From assembly GCA_027023175.1 (NCBI GenBank), contig JALVWW010000065.1, forward strand, positions 1 to 16,282: DNA of 16,282 nt, read 5' to 3'. Below the pieces are notes generated by a model, which was given only the letters and a program-made list of their open reading frames with translations, was not told where the DNA came from and ran no database searches. Positions 1 through 7,919 of this stretch are shown here, one piece after another (the stretch's first letter is position 1; every line of letters begins with the position of its first letter). Position numbers and translations under genes: made by a program. Source of the DNA: Campylobacterales bacterium. Its GTDB lineage: Bacteria; Campylobacterota; Campylobacteria; Campylobacterales; JALSKU01.

Positions 1-399
1 ATAGGAGATACCATGAGAGTATCCATAACAGGCGAACTTGAAAAAGAGATAGAAGTTGCAAGAGCCATCCTTAAAGACAGTGGTGTTGCCAAGCAGGGGC
101 TAAATATCATCTCATGTCCAACTTGCGGTAGGATAGAAGCAAACCTTGTAAAAGCTGTCGAAGAGGTTGAAAAGAGACTTGAGCATATTACTGCACCTTT
201 AAATGTTTCAGTTATGGGGTGTGCGGTCAATGCCCTGGGTGAAGCAAAAAGTGCAGATGTAGCCATAGCGTATGGAAAGGGAAGCGGGCTTATTATAAAA
301 AAAGGTGAAATCATTGCAAAACTAAGTGAAGATGAGTTGGTGGATAGATTTGTGAGTGAAGTTGAAATAGCTGCAAAGGAGGCTGAAAAAGATGCTTGA
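1..399 (+). CDS. ispG: 4-hydroxy-3-methylbut-2-enyl diphosphate synthase (IspG/GcpE), 3' part only
   Basis: IspG carries out the reductive step of the non-mevalonate (MEP) pathway that turns MEcPP into HMBPP, using a [4Fe-4S] cluster in the cytoplasm. The frame is open from base 1 and reads IGDTMRVS, the usual IspG motif that links the TIM-barrel to the C-terminal cluster domain. The gene therefore starts before the window, and the ATG at 13 is an internal Met, not the start. The visible 132 residues hold the three cluster cysteines in NIISCPTCGR (C35 and C38 counted from that Met) and VMGCAVN (C70), followed by the conserved NxxGE segment whose glutamate (E77) is the expected fourth ligand. 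The stop TGA (397-399) overlaps the dnaB start by 8 nt, which points to translational coupling. Family assignment is very secure; only the N-terminal barrel is missing, by window truncation. Confidence 0.96.
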   Translation: MGDTMRVSITGELEKEIEVARAILKDSGVAKQGLNIISCPTCGRIEANLVKAVEEVEKRLEHITAPLNVSVMGCAVNALGEAKSADVAIAYGKGSGLIIKKGEIIAKLSEDELVDRFVSEVEIAAKEAEKDA

Positions 400-1813
400 T
401 ACGCTAAACAGTGTCAATCTTGAAAAAGCAGTCTTAAGCTCTATCATTTTTGACCCTACCTCGTTTGAGAGTGTTGCAGAGAGATTGAAACCAAAAGATT
501 TTTACCTACCGTTTCACAGATATCTTTTTGAAGCGATGATAGAGTGCGAAAGAGAAGAAAAACCCATAGATGAGGAATTTTTAAAAAAGAAACTCCATCA
601 AAAAAATGCTTTTGACGAAGAGGCTTTTTTAGAGATAATATCATCCAATCCTCTCTCAAATACTTCGGCATACATCGAAGAGATAAAAGACAAAGCGATA
701 AAAAGAGAACTCATTTCACTTACGAGCGATATAAAAGAGGTAGCTGTTGAAAAAGACTTGCCGTCATCAGATGTGGTTGATTTGGTGCAGCAAAAACTTT
801 ATAAAATTACAGAAGAAGCAAACAGCAGTGACTTTAGAGATTCGCCACAGATAGTCGAGTCAACCCTAAAACATATAGAAGAGATGAAAAAAAGAGGCAA
901 CCATGGAGTTGTAGGAGTTGATACAGGTTTTAGAAAATTAAATGAACTAACAACCGGCTTTGGGGAGGGCGATCTTATCATTATAGCCGCAAGACCTGCA
1001 ATGGGCAAAACAAGCTTTGCGTTGAATCTGGCCGAAAAAGCTATAAAAGACAAACTCGGTGTTGCTATATTTTCTCTTGAAATGCCGGCAGAGCAATTGA
1101 TGTTAAGGATGCTAAGCTCCATTACTTCCATACCTCTTCAAAAACTAAAAATAGGTGATTTGAATGATGATGAGCTTTCAAGACTATCAAGTGCGATGGA
1201 TGAGATGAGCAACTCCAAGCTTTTTGTAGATGACAATGGATTGGTAGATATTCATCATGTAAGAAGTAAGCTTAGAAAACTAAAAACAAACCATCCCGAG
1301 ATATCGCTTGCCATCATAGACTACCTTCAGCTTATGAGTGGAACAGGAAGCAAGGACAGGCACTTGGAAGTATCTGAGATAAGCAGAGGTTTAAAACTTT
1401 TGGCAAGAGAGTTAAATATGCCTATCATTGCTCTTTCTCAGTTAAATAGAAGCCTGGAGAGCAGAAGTGATAAAAGGCCGATGTTAAGTGACCTTAGAGA
1501 GAGTGGGGCGATAGAGCAGGATGCTGATCTTATACTTTTTGTTTACAGAGATGATGTATATCGTATGAGAGAAGAGAAAGAGAAAGAAATGAAAGCCAGA
1601 AATGAAGGCAAAGAGTATAAAAGCAACTTTTTTGCCAAGCCTGAAGAGGATGCGGAAATCATCATAGGAAAAAACAGAAACGGTCCTGTAGGTGTGGCTG
1701 ATCTTGTTTTTCAAAAGAGTTGCACAAGATTTGTTGATAAGGGTGCTGTCCCTGTAGAGATAGTATATGAAGATATCAAAGAGACAAAGATAGAGATACC
1801 TTCAGGGTTGTAA
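392..1813 (+). CDS. dnaB: Replicative DNA helicase DnaB
   Basis: Hexameric 5'-3' helicase that unwinds the replication fork. The 473 residues show the N-terminal helical domain (about 1-105), a linker, and a RecA-like ATPase core from about 175. Walker A is ARPAMGKTS (200-208), the catalytic Glu lies in FSLEM (E230), Walker B is IIDYLQLM (D310), the H3 motif is ALSQLNR (347-353), H4 is LRESGAIEQDADL (368-380), and the likely arginine finger region is KNRNGP (427-432). Between H4 and the arginine finger there is a lysine/glutamate-rich insertion of roughly 25-35 residues (about 388-418) compared with E. coli DnaB; a comparable insertion is known in Helicobacter pylori DnaB. The start is an ATG inside the ispG end, preceded by a strong AAAGGAGG (375-382) nine bases upstream. 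comEC follows after a single nucleotide, so the genes are likely co-transcribed. Confidence 0.97.
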   Translation: MLDTLNSVNLEKAVLSSIIFDPTSFESVAERLKPKDFYLPFHRYLFEAMIECEREEKPIDEEFLKKKLHQKNAFDEEAFLEIISSNPLSNTSAYIEEIKDKAIKRELISLTSDIKEVAVEKDLPSSDVVDLVQQKLYKITEEANSSDFRDSPQIVESTLKHIEEMKKRGNHGVVGVDTGFRKLNELTTGFGEGDLIIIAARPAMGKTSFALNLAEKAIKDKLGVAIFSLEMPAEQLMLRMLSSITSIPLQKLKIGDLNDDELSRLSSAMDEMSNSKLFVDDNGLVDIHHVRSKLRKLKTNHPEISLAIIDYLQLMSGTGSKDRHLEVSEISRGLKLLARELNMPIIALSQLNRSLESRSDKRPMLSDLRESGAIEQDADLILFVYRDDVYRMREEKEKEMKARNEGKEYKSNFFAKPEEDAEIIIGKNRNGPVGVADLVFQKSCTRFVDKGAVPVEIVYEDIKETKIEIPSGL

Positions 1814-1814
1814 T

Positions 1815-3080
1815 TTGGAAAAAATAGAGCCGGATAGAAAGCATTTTTTTATCCTGACTCTTGTTTTGGTATCGATTTTTTTCTTTCATCTGCTTTTGGA
1901 GTATCAAAAGTTTGAAGATTTTACTTCCGTAAAATATCATCCTATAAAAGCAAAAGTTTTATCCGAATTTCAAAAAATAACAAAAAAAGGAAAAAGATAT
2001 ACTCTTTTGAAGCTTCAAACCGATAACGGAATAAAATTTTTTGGTATCAGTTGGCAAAAAAATTTAAAAAAACTGACAAATAGTGCAATAAAATGTAAAG
2101 TTTTGACGAAAAATATCTCTTTTTACAAATATTTAAGAGGCTTTTTTGCTCCTGTTTATGGTATAAAAGTAAAAAAATCTAATTCCAACAGTTTAAAAAC
2201 AGATATATCAAATTACATAACTTCCCAGCATAAAAATATGACTGCAAAAGAGATATTTTCAACTCTCTTTTTGGGTACAAAACTACATAAACAAACAAGA
2301 CTTCATATTCAAACGCTTGGTATTTCTCATTTGGTAGCCATAAGCGGTTTTCATCTCGGGGTACTATCATTTTTAATATTTTTGGTTTTAACTCCTGTGT
2401 ATAAACTCTTCCAGGATAAATTTTTCCCCTACAAAAATCACAAACTGGACATGATGATGGCGTCCCTATTTTTACTGTTTGGGTATCTGTATCTTGTAGG
2501 TTTTATACCATCTTTAAGCAGAGCTTACATTATGCTTATTTTAGGTTATATTTTTTATATCAGACACATCAAAATAGTATCTTTCGAGACACTGTTTTTG
2601 ACACTGCTTTTACTACTGGCCATAAATCCTGCATATATTTTTAGTATCTCATTTTGGTTTTCAGTTTTTGGAGTATTTTATATATTTTTGTTTTTGTATT
2701 ATTTTAAAGAGTTGAAACCATGGCTTGTTTTTATCCTTATAAATTTTTGGGTTTTTGTAGCTATGCAGCCTATAGTGCACTATATTTTCCCGACATTTGC
2801 GATTTCTCAGCTTTTGTCACCATTTTTATCTATGATTTTTATCGTTTTTTATCCGTTGGAGCTATTTTTGCATCTCATAAAAGAGGGAGATTTACTTGAT
2901 GGAGTAGTGTTGAAATTGCTAGACTTTCATACTATAACAGTACCAGTAAAGACTCCCTTATGGTTTTTAATGATATATATTGCAACTTCACTGTTATCCA
3001 TATATAAAAAGATATTTTTATATTTACTTATATCGGAAGCATTATTCTTTTTCTTAAAATTTTTAATTTTTAATTTTTAA
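1815..3080 (+). CDS. comEC: ComEC/Rec2-family DNA uptake channel, short form
   Basis: Inner-membrane protein expected to pass single-stranded DNA into the cytoplasm during natural transformation. The 421 residues start with one membrane helix (about 10-28), then a periplasmic, beta-rich part (about 40-120) resembling the OB-like DUF4131 region, then the Competence domain with its signature HLVAISGFHLG (172-182), PSLSRAYIM (232-240) and INP (270-272) motifs and many hydrophobic helices up to the C-terminus. There is no metallo-beta-lactamase domain, so it matches the short ComEC form typical of Campylobacterota rather than the roughly 750-residue Bacillus type. The start is TTG, one base after the dnaB stop, with AGGG (1804-1807) seven bases upstream. 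The dnaB-comEC neighbourhood is also known from Helicobacter. The last codons (KFLIFNF) are made by an AATTTTT tandem repeat. Confidence 0.88.
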   Translation: MEKIEPDRKHFFILTLVLVSIFFFHLLLEYQKFEDFTSVKYHPIKAKVLSEFQKITKKGKRYTLLKLQTDNGIKFFGISWQKNLKKLTNSAIKCKVLTKNISFYKYLRGFFAPVYGIKVKKSNSNSLKTDISNYITSQHKNMTAKEIFSTLFLGTKLHKQTRLHIQTLGISHLVAISGFHLGVLSFLIFLVLTPVYKLFQDKFFPYKNHKLDMMMASLFLLFGYLYLVGFIPSLSRAYIMLILGYIFYIRHIKIVSFETLFLTLLLLLAINPAYIFSISFWFSVFGVFYIFLFLYYFKELKPWLVFILINFWVFVAMQPIVHYIFPTFAISQLLSPFLSMIFIVFYPLELFLHLIKEGDLLDGVVLKLLDFHTITVPVKTPLWFLMIYIATSLLSIYKKIFLYLLISEALFFFLKFLIFNF

Positions 3081-3085
3081 TTTTT
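3058..3085. repeat. Heptamer tandem repeat AATTTTT, four perfect copies
   Basis: Four exact AATTTTT units run from 3058 to 3085. They encode the end and stop codon of comEC on the plus strand and touch the first base of the glmS stop codon on the minus strand. Because the unit is 7 bp, gain or loss of a copy shifts the comEC frame, but the unit carries TAA, so only a few C-terminal residues would change. No stem-loop terminator is visible between these two convergent genes, whose stop codons are 4 nt apart. Confidence 0.9.
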
Positions 3086-4896
3086 CATTCTACCGTCACA
3101 CTCTTTGCCAAATTCCTTGGCATATCCACATCATTTCCAAGTCGAACTGATATCTCGAGTGCCAAAAGCTGTACTATAACACTCATTTCAAAAAATTCAA
3201 GCATTGGGTGATCATATCCTTTTGTTTTGATAAAATCATCTGCTATATCAAACTCAAGTGGACTAAGAGCAAGTATGGTAGCATCTCTGGCGCTCAGTTC
3301 TTCAACATTGCTTTTTACTTTGTCGTAAAGCATGGTTTTTGGCATCAAAGCCACGGTAAAAAGTTCGCTGTCGGCCAAAGCTATAGGACCATGCTTCATT
3401 TCTCCCGCCGGATATCCTTCGGCATGAAGATAGCTTATTTCTTTTAGTTTCAAAGCCCCTTCCAATGCCAAAGGGAAAAAGAGGTCTCGCCCTATAAAAA
3501 AGAAACCGTGACCATGTAGATATCTTTTGGAGAGTCGTCTTATCTTTTCATGGATTTTTTCATCAACTTTTAAAACAGCAGGAACTTTTAAAAGTGTTTC
3601 TATCTCACTTTCAACTATATTTTGTCCTAAATTCCCCTTTAACTCTCCAAGTTTTAAAGCCAGCATCCAGAGGACTATAAACTGAGTTGTAAAAGCTTTT
3701 GTACTTGCCACTCCTTTTTCTATACCTGCTCTTGTAAGAAGAATTTCATCGCTTATTCTAACTATCGAAGAGTTATCCACATTACAAACCGCAAGAGTTT
3801 TTAGTCCGGCTTTTTTTGCCATCTTTAAAGCTTGAAGAGTATCGGCTGTCTCTCCACTTTGAGAAATGACTATGAAAAGTGTATCATTTTTTAAAAGCGG
3901 TTCTTTATATCTAAACTCACTTGCTATCTCAACTGAGCATTTTATCTTCGAAACTCTTTCAAAAAGATATGAAGAAGCAAGTGCCGCATGGTAGCTGGTA
4001 CCGCATGCACATATCTTTATCTCATTTATCTCATTAAAAAAGCTATCATCTATATCATCTAATATAACTCTATTTTTTTGTACTCTTCCCATCAATGTTT
4101 CGCTGGCAACTGCACTTTGTTCATATATCTCTTTTTCCATAAAAAACCTAAATCCCTCTTTTTGTGCTGATAGTTTTGAGATAGATAGTTTTTTAAACTT
4201 CGGTTTTTGTAAAACAGAGTTTTCATAAATATTGATTTCACCCTTTTGGGCATAGCCGTATGTTTTATCATGAAGATATACAACATCCTGAGCATATCCT
4301 ATAAGAGGCGCATCACTTGAGCTGAAAAATATCTCATTTTCACTACTTTTGCCAACTATCAAAGGGACTAGATTTTTTGCGAAAAATATCTTTTCCTTAT
4401 CAACTTTGCTTATAAGAAGTATCGCATAAGCACCCTGAAGCTTTTTTACAGTTTTTTCAAATGCCTCAAAAGCACCAAAACCCTCTTTTATAAACATTTC
4501 AAACAGATGAACTATAACTTCGCTGTCTGTTTGCGAAAGAAACGAGAAGCCTTTTTCTTGCAACTCATTTTTTAGTTCTTGATGATTTTCGATGATGCCG
4601 TTATGTATGACATATGAGTACTCACCGAGGTGAGGATGCGCGTTTATCTCATTTGGTTTTCCGTGGGTTGCCCACCTGGTATGTCCAATGGCAAGTCCAA
4701 AACCTTCACTTGTAAAATTTTTGGTTTTTTCTTCAAGATTTTTCAATTTTCCGACAGCTTTAAAATGCGTTATATCATTACCTTTGAGTATTGCCATGCC
4801 TGCACTGTCATACCCTCGGTATTCAAGCTCTTTTAAACCTTTCAGGATAATTTTCTTTTTCTCTTTCTCTCCGATATATCCAACTATGCCACACAT
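3085..4896 (-). CDS. glmS: Glutamine--fructose-6-phosphate aminotransferase (isomerizing)
   Basis: Makes glucosamine-6-phosphate from fructose-6-phosphate and glutamine, the first step toward UDP-GlcNAc for peptidoglycan and LPS. The 603 residues match the usual length of about 600-610. The type-2 glutamine amidotransferase domain begins with the nucleophile Cys2 (MCGIVGYIGE) and has GHTRWATHGKP (71-81), the oxyanion HNG (98-100) and QTDSE (122-126). Two SIS sugar-isomerase domains follow, with CGTSYHA (298-304), SQSGET (345-350) and HAEGYPAGEMKHGPIAL (491-507). The C-terminus ends in LAKSVTVE, carrying the conserved catalytic lysine (K598). The start overlaps the end of glnD by 13 nt and is preceded by AAAGGA about 6-7 bases upstream, so translation is probably coupled to glnD. 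It is the last gene of the minus-strand unit and converges on comEC. Confidence 0.97.
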   Translation of the reverse strand: MCGIVGYIGEKEKKKIILKGLKELEYRGYDSAGMAILKGNDITHFKAVGKLKNLEEKTKNFTSEGFGLAIGHTRWATHGKPNEINAHPHLGEYSYVIHNGIIENHQELKNELQEKGFSFLSQTDSEVIVHLFEMFIKEGFGAFEAFEKTVKKLQGAYAILLISKVDKEKIFFAKNLVPLIVGKSSENEIFFSSSDAPLIGYAQDVVYLHDKTYGYAQKGEINIYENSVLQKPKFKKLSISKLSAQKEGFRFFMEKEIYEQSAVASETLMGRVQKNRVILDDIDDSFFNEINEIKICACGTSYHAALASSYLFERVSKIKCSVEIASEFRYKEPLLKNDTLFIVISQSGETADTLQALKMAKKAGLKTLAVCNVDNSSIVRISDEILLTRAGIEKGVASTKAFTTQFIVLWMLALKLGELKGNLGQNIVESEIETLLKVPAVLKVDEKIHEKIRRLSKRYLHGHGFFFIGRDLFFPLALEGALKLKEISYLHAEGYPAGEMKHGPIALADSELFTVALMPKTMLYDKVKSNVEELSARDATILALSPLEFDIADDFIKTKGYDHPMLEFFEMSVIVQLLALEISVRLGNDVDMPRNLAKSVTVE

Positions 4897-7418
4897 ATTT
4901 TTTCCTTTATTTTTTCTAAATTGTCACAAAATTTTCCATTTTTTTCTATCAAAAAAAGATTATGGGTTCTGTTTTTTATGGTTTGAATTTTTGCAGTAGA
5001 AATATCCACGCCGAAATGATCAAATATAGAAATTATATGGGCTATGATAGCCTTTTGGTCTTTTGTATGCAGGGCCATTTTTGCATAAGTTTTTGAGTGC
5101 TTGCAGTCAAAATGCAACTCTTTTTCATAAATAACAGGAGTCTTAAAGAAAATCTTCTTTGACATATCAAAAGAGTTTTCAACAATCTCTTTGATATATA
5201 AAAGCTCATCTTTTTCTATATTTTCCAAAAAGTCTATCTTAAAATATTTAATACCCCCAAAAAGTTTAAATATATCCATGCTTGCGACATTTAGAGAACT
5301 TAGTTTGCCAAGAAGATAGCCCAGATTTAGTTCATGTTTTCTGATAATGGTTATGCTAAGATGAGATGATACATCTACTTTATAATCATACTCTTTTGTT
5401 TTAAGGTTGTGTGCCCATTTGGATATTTGTATGATTTGGGACGGATTGTATTTGATGAAAAAAATGTTTGAGCTTATTTTGAGGATATCTCTTTGCAGAT
5501 CTTTTGGAAGCCCTTTAAACTCTTTGCTCTTTTTAAGTCTGTTCTCTTTTCTCAATCTCCTTGAAGTTTCATCTATAAGCTCCTCTTTTTCAAAAGCATC
5601 GAGTGATATAAAGTAAAGCTCTTTTAAAAGTGAAGCAAAAAAAGGTGAATATATCTTTTCATTAACAGCCTTCATATCACAATATGTAAGGATATATAGC
5701 ATTTTTAATAACTTTTTGTCTTTCAATTTTGATACAAAAGAGAGTATAACTTTTTCATTGTATATATCTTCCCTACTTGCGGTATTGCTCATATCTGTAT
5801 GATATTTTACAAGTGTAGCCCCAGCTTCTATATGTTTTTCGTTGAAGCCAAGTTTTTTTGCCTGGTGCCTGATAATGGTAGCACCGATTTCTCTATGATC
5901 TTTTTTTCTTCCTTTTCCGATATCATGAAAAAATACGACAAGCCTTAAAAGTGCTTTTTCGTCTTTACTTAATTCTAAAAAAAGTTTTTTTATCAATTTA
6001 TCATCAATATTTTCCAAATGAAATAGGGCATAAATTGAGTGAATATCCACAGGGTATTTATGATATCCATCAAATTGGGGTAGATTTAGCACTTTTTTAA
6101 ATGGAGTAAATACAACATGCAACATGTTTGCCTGGTATAAGGCATAAAAAGTAGCATAGAGATATGGCTTGTAAAAAATCTCCTTTTTGATTCTGTATGC
6201 TTCTTTAGAAGTTTTATTGGCTAGTTTGGTTTTTTTAAGATAATTGATGTAGCTTATATCATAATCAAACTCCTTATCCATAAGCCCGATAGTTTGTTTT
6301 AGCACTTTAAGATAAGTGTCACCTTTTTTGTCAAGTTTGGTAAGCACATTTTTTTGGCAAATGTATATATGGTTTTGCCAGTAGGAACTTTTTAGTTTTT
6401 TTATATTTTTTTTATCAAAAAGTAGTGATTTTGTAAGTTTTTTTATAAGCAGTTTTGTTGTTCTTTTTATAGTCCACAATGAGTGAAGAGTCTGGAAAAC
6501 CAGTTGATTTTGAGCTGATTTAAACCTGTGGTCTTTAAAACCCAAGAGCTTGGCAACTTCGGGTATATTTTCAAGATTTAAAATATCATTTTTTCTTTTT
6601 GAGCTTAGATGAAGAGCAGACCTTACCCTGTATAAAAATTCCAAAGCCATTCTAAACTCTTTATGTTCATTTTCACTTATATATTTGGGGATAAGCTCTT
6701 TTGTATTTCGAACCCCGTATAGTGCATTTGCTATCCAAAAAAGAGAGTTGGCATCTCTTAGTCCTCCAACCCCGTCTTTTATATTTGGCTCCATATTTAG
6801 CTGAAATTTTTTATATCTTTGTCTATTGTACTCTCTAAGAGCCAGTATAAACTCTTTTTGGTTAAATTTTCTTACTTTTTCCAGTTCTCTTGAAGCTTTC
6901 ATCCATGTTATTTTGGATCCGCACAAAAACCTGGCTTCCATCATTGCGGTCTTTATGGTTATATCTTTCTTGGAAGCTTCAAATATATCCTCTATACTGT
7001 GTGTTCTATGTCCTAGTTTTAAGCCAGAATCCCAAAAGATATGCAGCAGTGATGAAATGATTTCATCGATATTGTATCCTGGTATTTCATCATAAATTAT
7101 CATGATGTCAATATCAGAATATATGCAAAGCTGTTCTCTTCCGTAACTTCCAAGAGCAGTGATAGTTATAGGGATTTGGCTTTGAAAAGGAAGATAATCC
7201 CCAAAATATTTTCTTAGTATATATTTATAAGCGATAGAGATAAAACCGTCAATCTTTTTGGTGTGTTTGACCAAAAAATCTTTTCCCTGATTTTCTTTAA
7301 AGATATCACCTATGGAGTCAAGATATTCTTTGATAGAGTTTTTTATCACTTTTGATATTTCAAAATCATCAGCATTTTTTTCTATTAAATCCTCTATCTT
7401 ATATCTCAACTGATGCAT
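4884..7418 (-). CDS. glnD: GlnD-family bifunctional [protein-PII] uridylyltransferase/uridylyl-removing enzyme
   Basis: GlnD senses glutamine and attaches or removes UMP on PII proteins. The 844 residues show an N-terminal nucleotidyltransferase domain with GSYGR (90-94) and the metal-binding DID (102-104), then the family motif NIKDGVGGLRD (212-222). An HD hydrolase domain follows, with VDIH (457-460), the central FFHDIGKGRKKDH (496-508) and KYH (538-540). Two C-terminal ACT domains lie at about 685-760 and 772-844. Departures from E. coli are visible. The segment equivalent to HTVDEH reads YPVDIH, and the usual Pro-Gly of the last ACT domain is absent (DQKAIIA, 787-793). No PII gene or glutamine synthetase lies in the window, so the substrate is inferred. 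An AAGGAG sits four bases before the ATG. Neighbours are the Gpt-like gene upstream (46-nt gap) and overlapping glmS downstream. Confidence 0.9.
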   Translation of the reverse strand: MHQLRYKIEDLIEKNADDFEISKVIKNSIKEYLDSIGDIFKENQGKDFLVKHTKKIDGFISIAYKYILRKYFGDYLPFQSQIPITITALGSYGREQLCIYSDIDIMIIYDEIPGYNIDEIISSLLHIFWDSGLKLGHRTHSIEDIFEASKKDITIKTAMMEARFLCGSKITWMKASRELEKVRKFNQKEFILALREYNRQRYKKFQLNMEPNIKDGVGGLRDANSLFWIANALYGVRNTKELIPKYISENEHKEFRMALEFLYRVRSALHLSSKRKNDILNLENIPEVAKLLGFKDHRFKSAQNQLVFQTLHSLWTIKRTTKLLIKKLTKSLLFDKKNIKKLKSSYWQNHIYICQKNVLTKLDKKGDTYLKVLKQTIGLMDKEFDYDISYINYLKKTKLANKTSKEAYRIKKEIFYKPYLYATFYALYQANMLHVVFTPFKKVLNLPQFDGYHKYPVDIHSIYALFHLENIDDKLIKKLFLELSKDEKALLRLVVFFHDIGKGRKKDHREIGATIIRHQAKKLGFNEKHIEAGATLVKYHTDMSNTASREDIYNEKVILSFVSKLKDKKLLKMLYILTYCDMKAVNEKIYSPFFASLLKELYFISLDAFEKEELIDETSRRLRKENRLKKSKEFKGLPKDLQRDILKISSNIFFIKYNPSQIIQISKWAHNLKTKEYDYKVDVSSHLSITIIRKHELNLGYLLGKLSSLNVASMDIFKLFGGIKYFKIDFLENIEKDELLYIKEIVENSFDMSKKIFFKTPVIYEKELHFDCKHSKTYAKMALHTKDQKAIIAHIISIFDHFGVDISTAKIQTIKNRTHNLFLIEKNGKFCDNLEKIKEKICVA

Positions 7419-7433
7419 GCTTCTCCTTGTCTC

Positions 7434-7465
7434 TTTACTCCTTTGCGCCTTACCACCTTTGCTCC
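7434..7465. repeat. Degenerate octamer repeat between the Gpt-like gene and glnD
   Basis: Read on the minus strand, four consecutive octamers appear: GGAGCAAA, GGTGGTAA, GGCGCAAA and GGAGTAAA. They are followed by GAGACAA and then the glnD ribosome-binding GGAG. The array begins at the last base of the upstream stop codon and fills the 46-nt gap. Several units carry Shine-Dalgarno-like GGAG/GGTGG cores with no start codon at the right distance except the last. The periodicity is seen directly; any function is unknown. Confidence 0.6.
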
Positions 7466-7905
7466 TAATTCTCAGCTTTGGACCAAAAAAATTCTATCCA
7501 GCCTTTAGCTTCTTTCACGGCAAAATCAGGCTTTATGATGGAGGTCGGTTTGTAAAATATGGCTGCATTTTTAAACTCAACAGTAGGATATCTCTCCTGT
7601 AAAAGTCTTGTAATTTCATGCATTGTTTCACCACTGTCTATAATATCATCGACTATAACAACTTTTTTTGCTTTTGAGAGGTCGGGGATATTGTAAACTT
7701 TAATATATTCAAGTTTTTGTTGATTGTCATAATGAATAGAGTTTAGTGAGTAGAGATTTCTTATGCTCATGTGTTCGGCAAGGAAGTGTCCCAGAGTCAT
7801 TCCGCCTCTGGCTATGGCTACGATAGTGTCGCAGCCATACTCTTTTAATTCTTTTGCCATAACCTCTACATCTTTACTAAACTCGTTATAACTATAAAAT
7901 ATCAT
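7465..7905 (-). CDS. Gpt-like purine phosphoribosyltransferase
   Basis: Type I phosphoribosyltransferase, expected to convert a purine base (xanthine, guanine or hypoxanthine) and PRPP into the nucleotide in the cytoplasm. The 146 residues carry AIARGGMTLGHFLAEHM (30-46), equivalent to the SRGGLVPG loop of E. coli Gpt. The PRPP-binding signature VVIVDDIIDSGETM (82-95) has the paired Asp86-Asp87. The C-terminus, KPDFAVKEAKGWIEFFW, parallels the base-recognition end of Gpt (WIxxPW). Base specificity cannot be read from this. The gene starts 14 nt after the end of the purine permease gene and is read in the same direction, which supports import followed by salvage. The Shine-Dalgarno sequence is weak (GGA about 6 bases upstream), suggesting coupling to permease translation. 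It could also be annotated hpt or xpt by other schemes. Confidence 0.85.
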   Translation of the reverse strand: MIFYSYNEFSKDVEVMAKELKEYGCDTIVAIARGGMTLGHFLAEHMSIRNLYSLNSIHYDNQQKLEYIKVYNIPDLSKAKKVVIVDDIIDSGETMHEITRLLQERYPTVEFKNAAIFYKPTSIIKPDFAVKEAKGWIEFFWSKAEN

Positions 7906-7919
7906 TTGTTGTCCATCTT

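Noticed and set aside
13..399. A small 128-residue protein starting at the ATG at 13
   Set aside because: The frame is open to base 1 and continues the IspG IGDT-MRVS motif, so this is the 3' end of a longer gene, not a small gene.
1815..3080. comEC as a truncated pseudogene because it lacks the beta-lactamase domain
   Set aside because: The short form without that domain is the normal architecture in Campylobacterota, and the frame is intact with all Competence-domain motifs.
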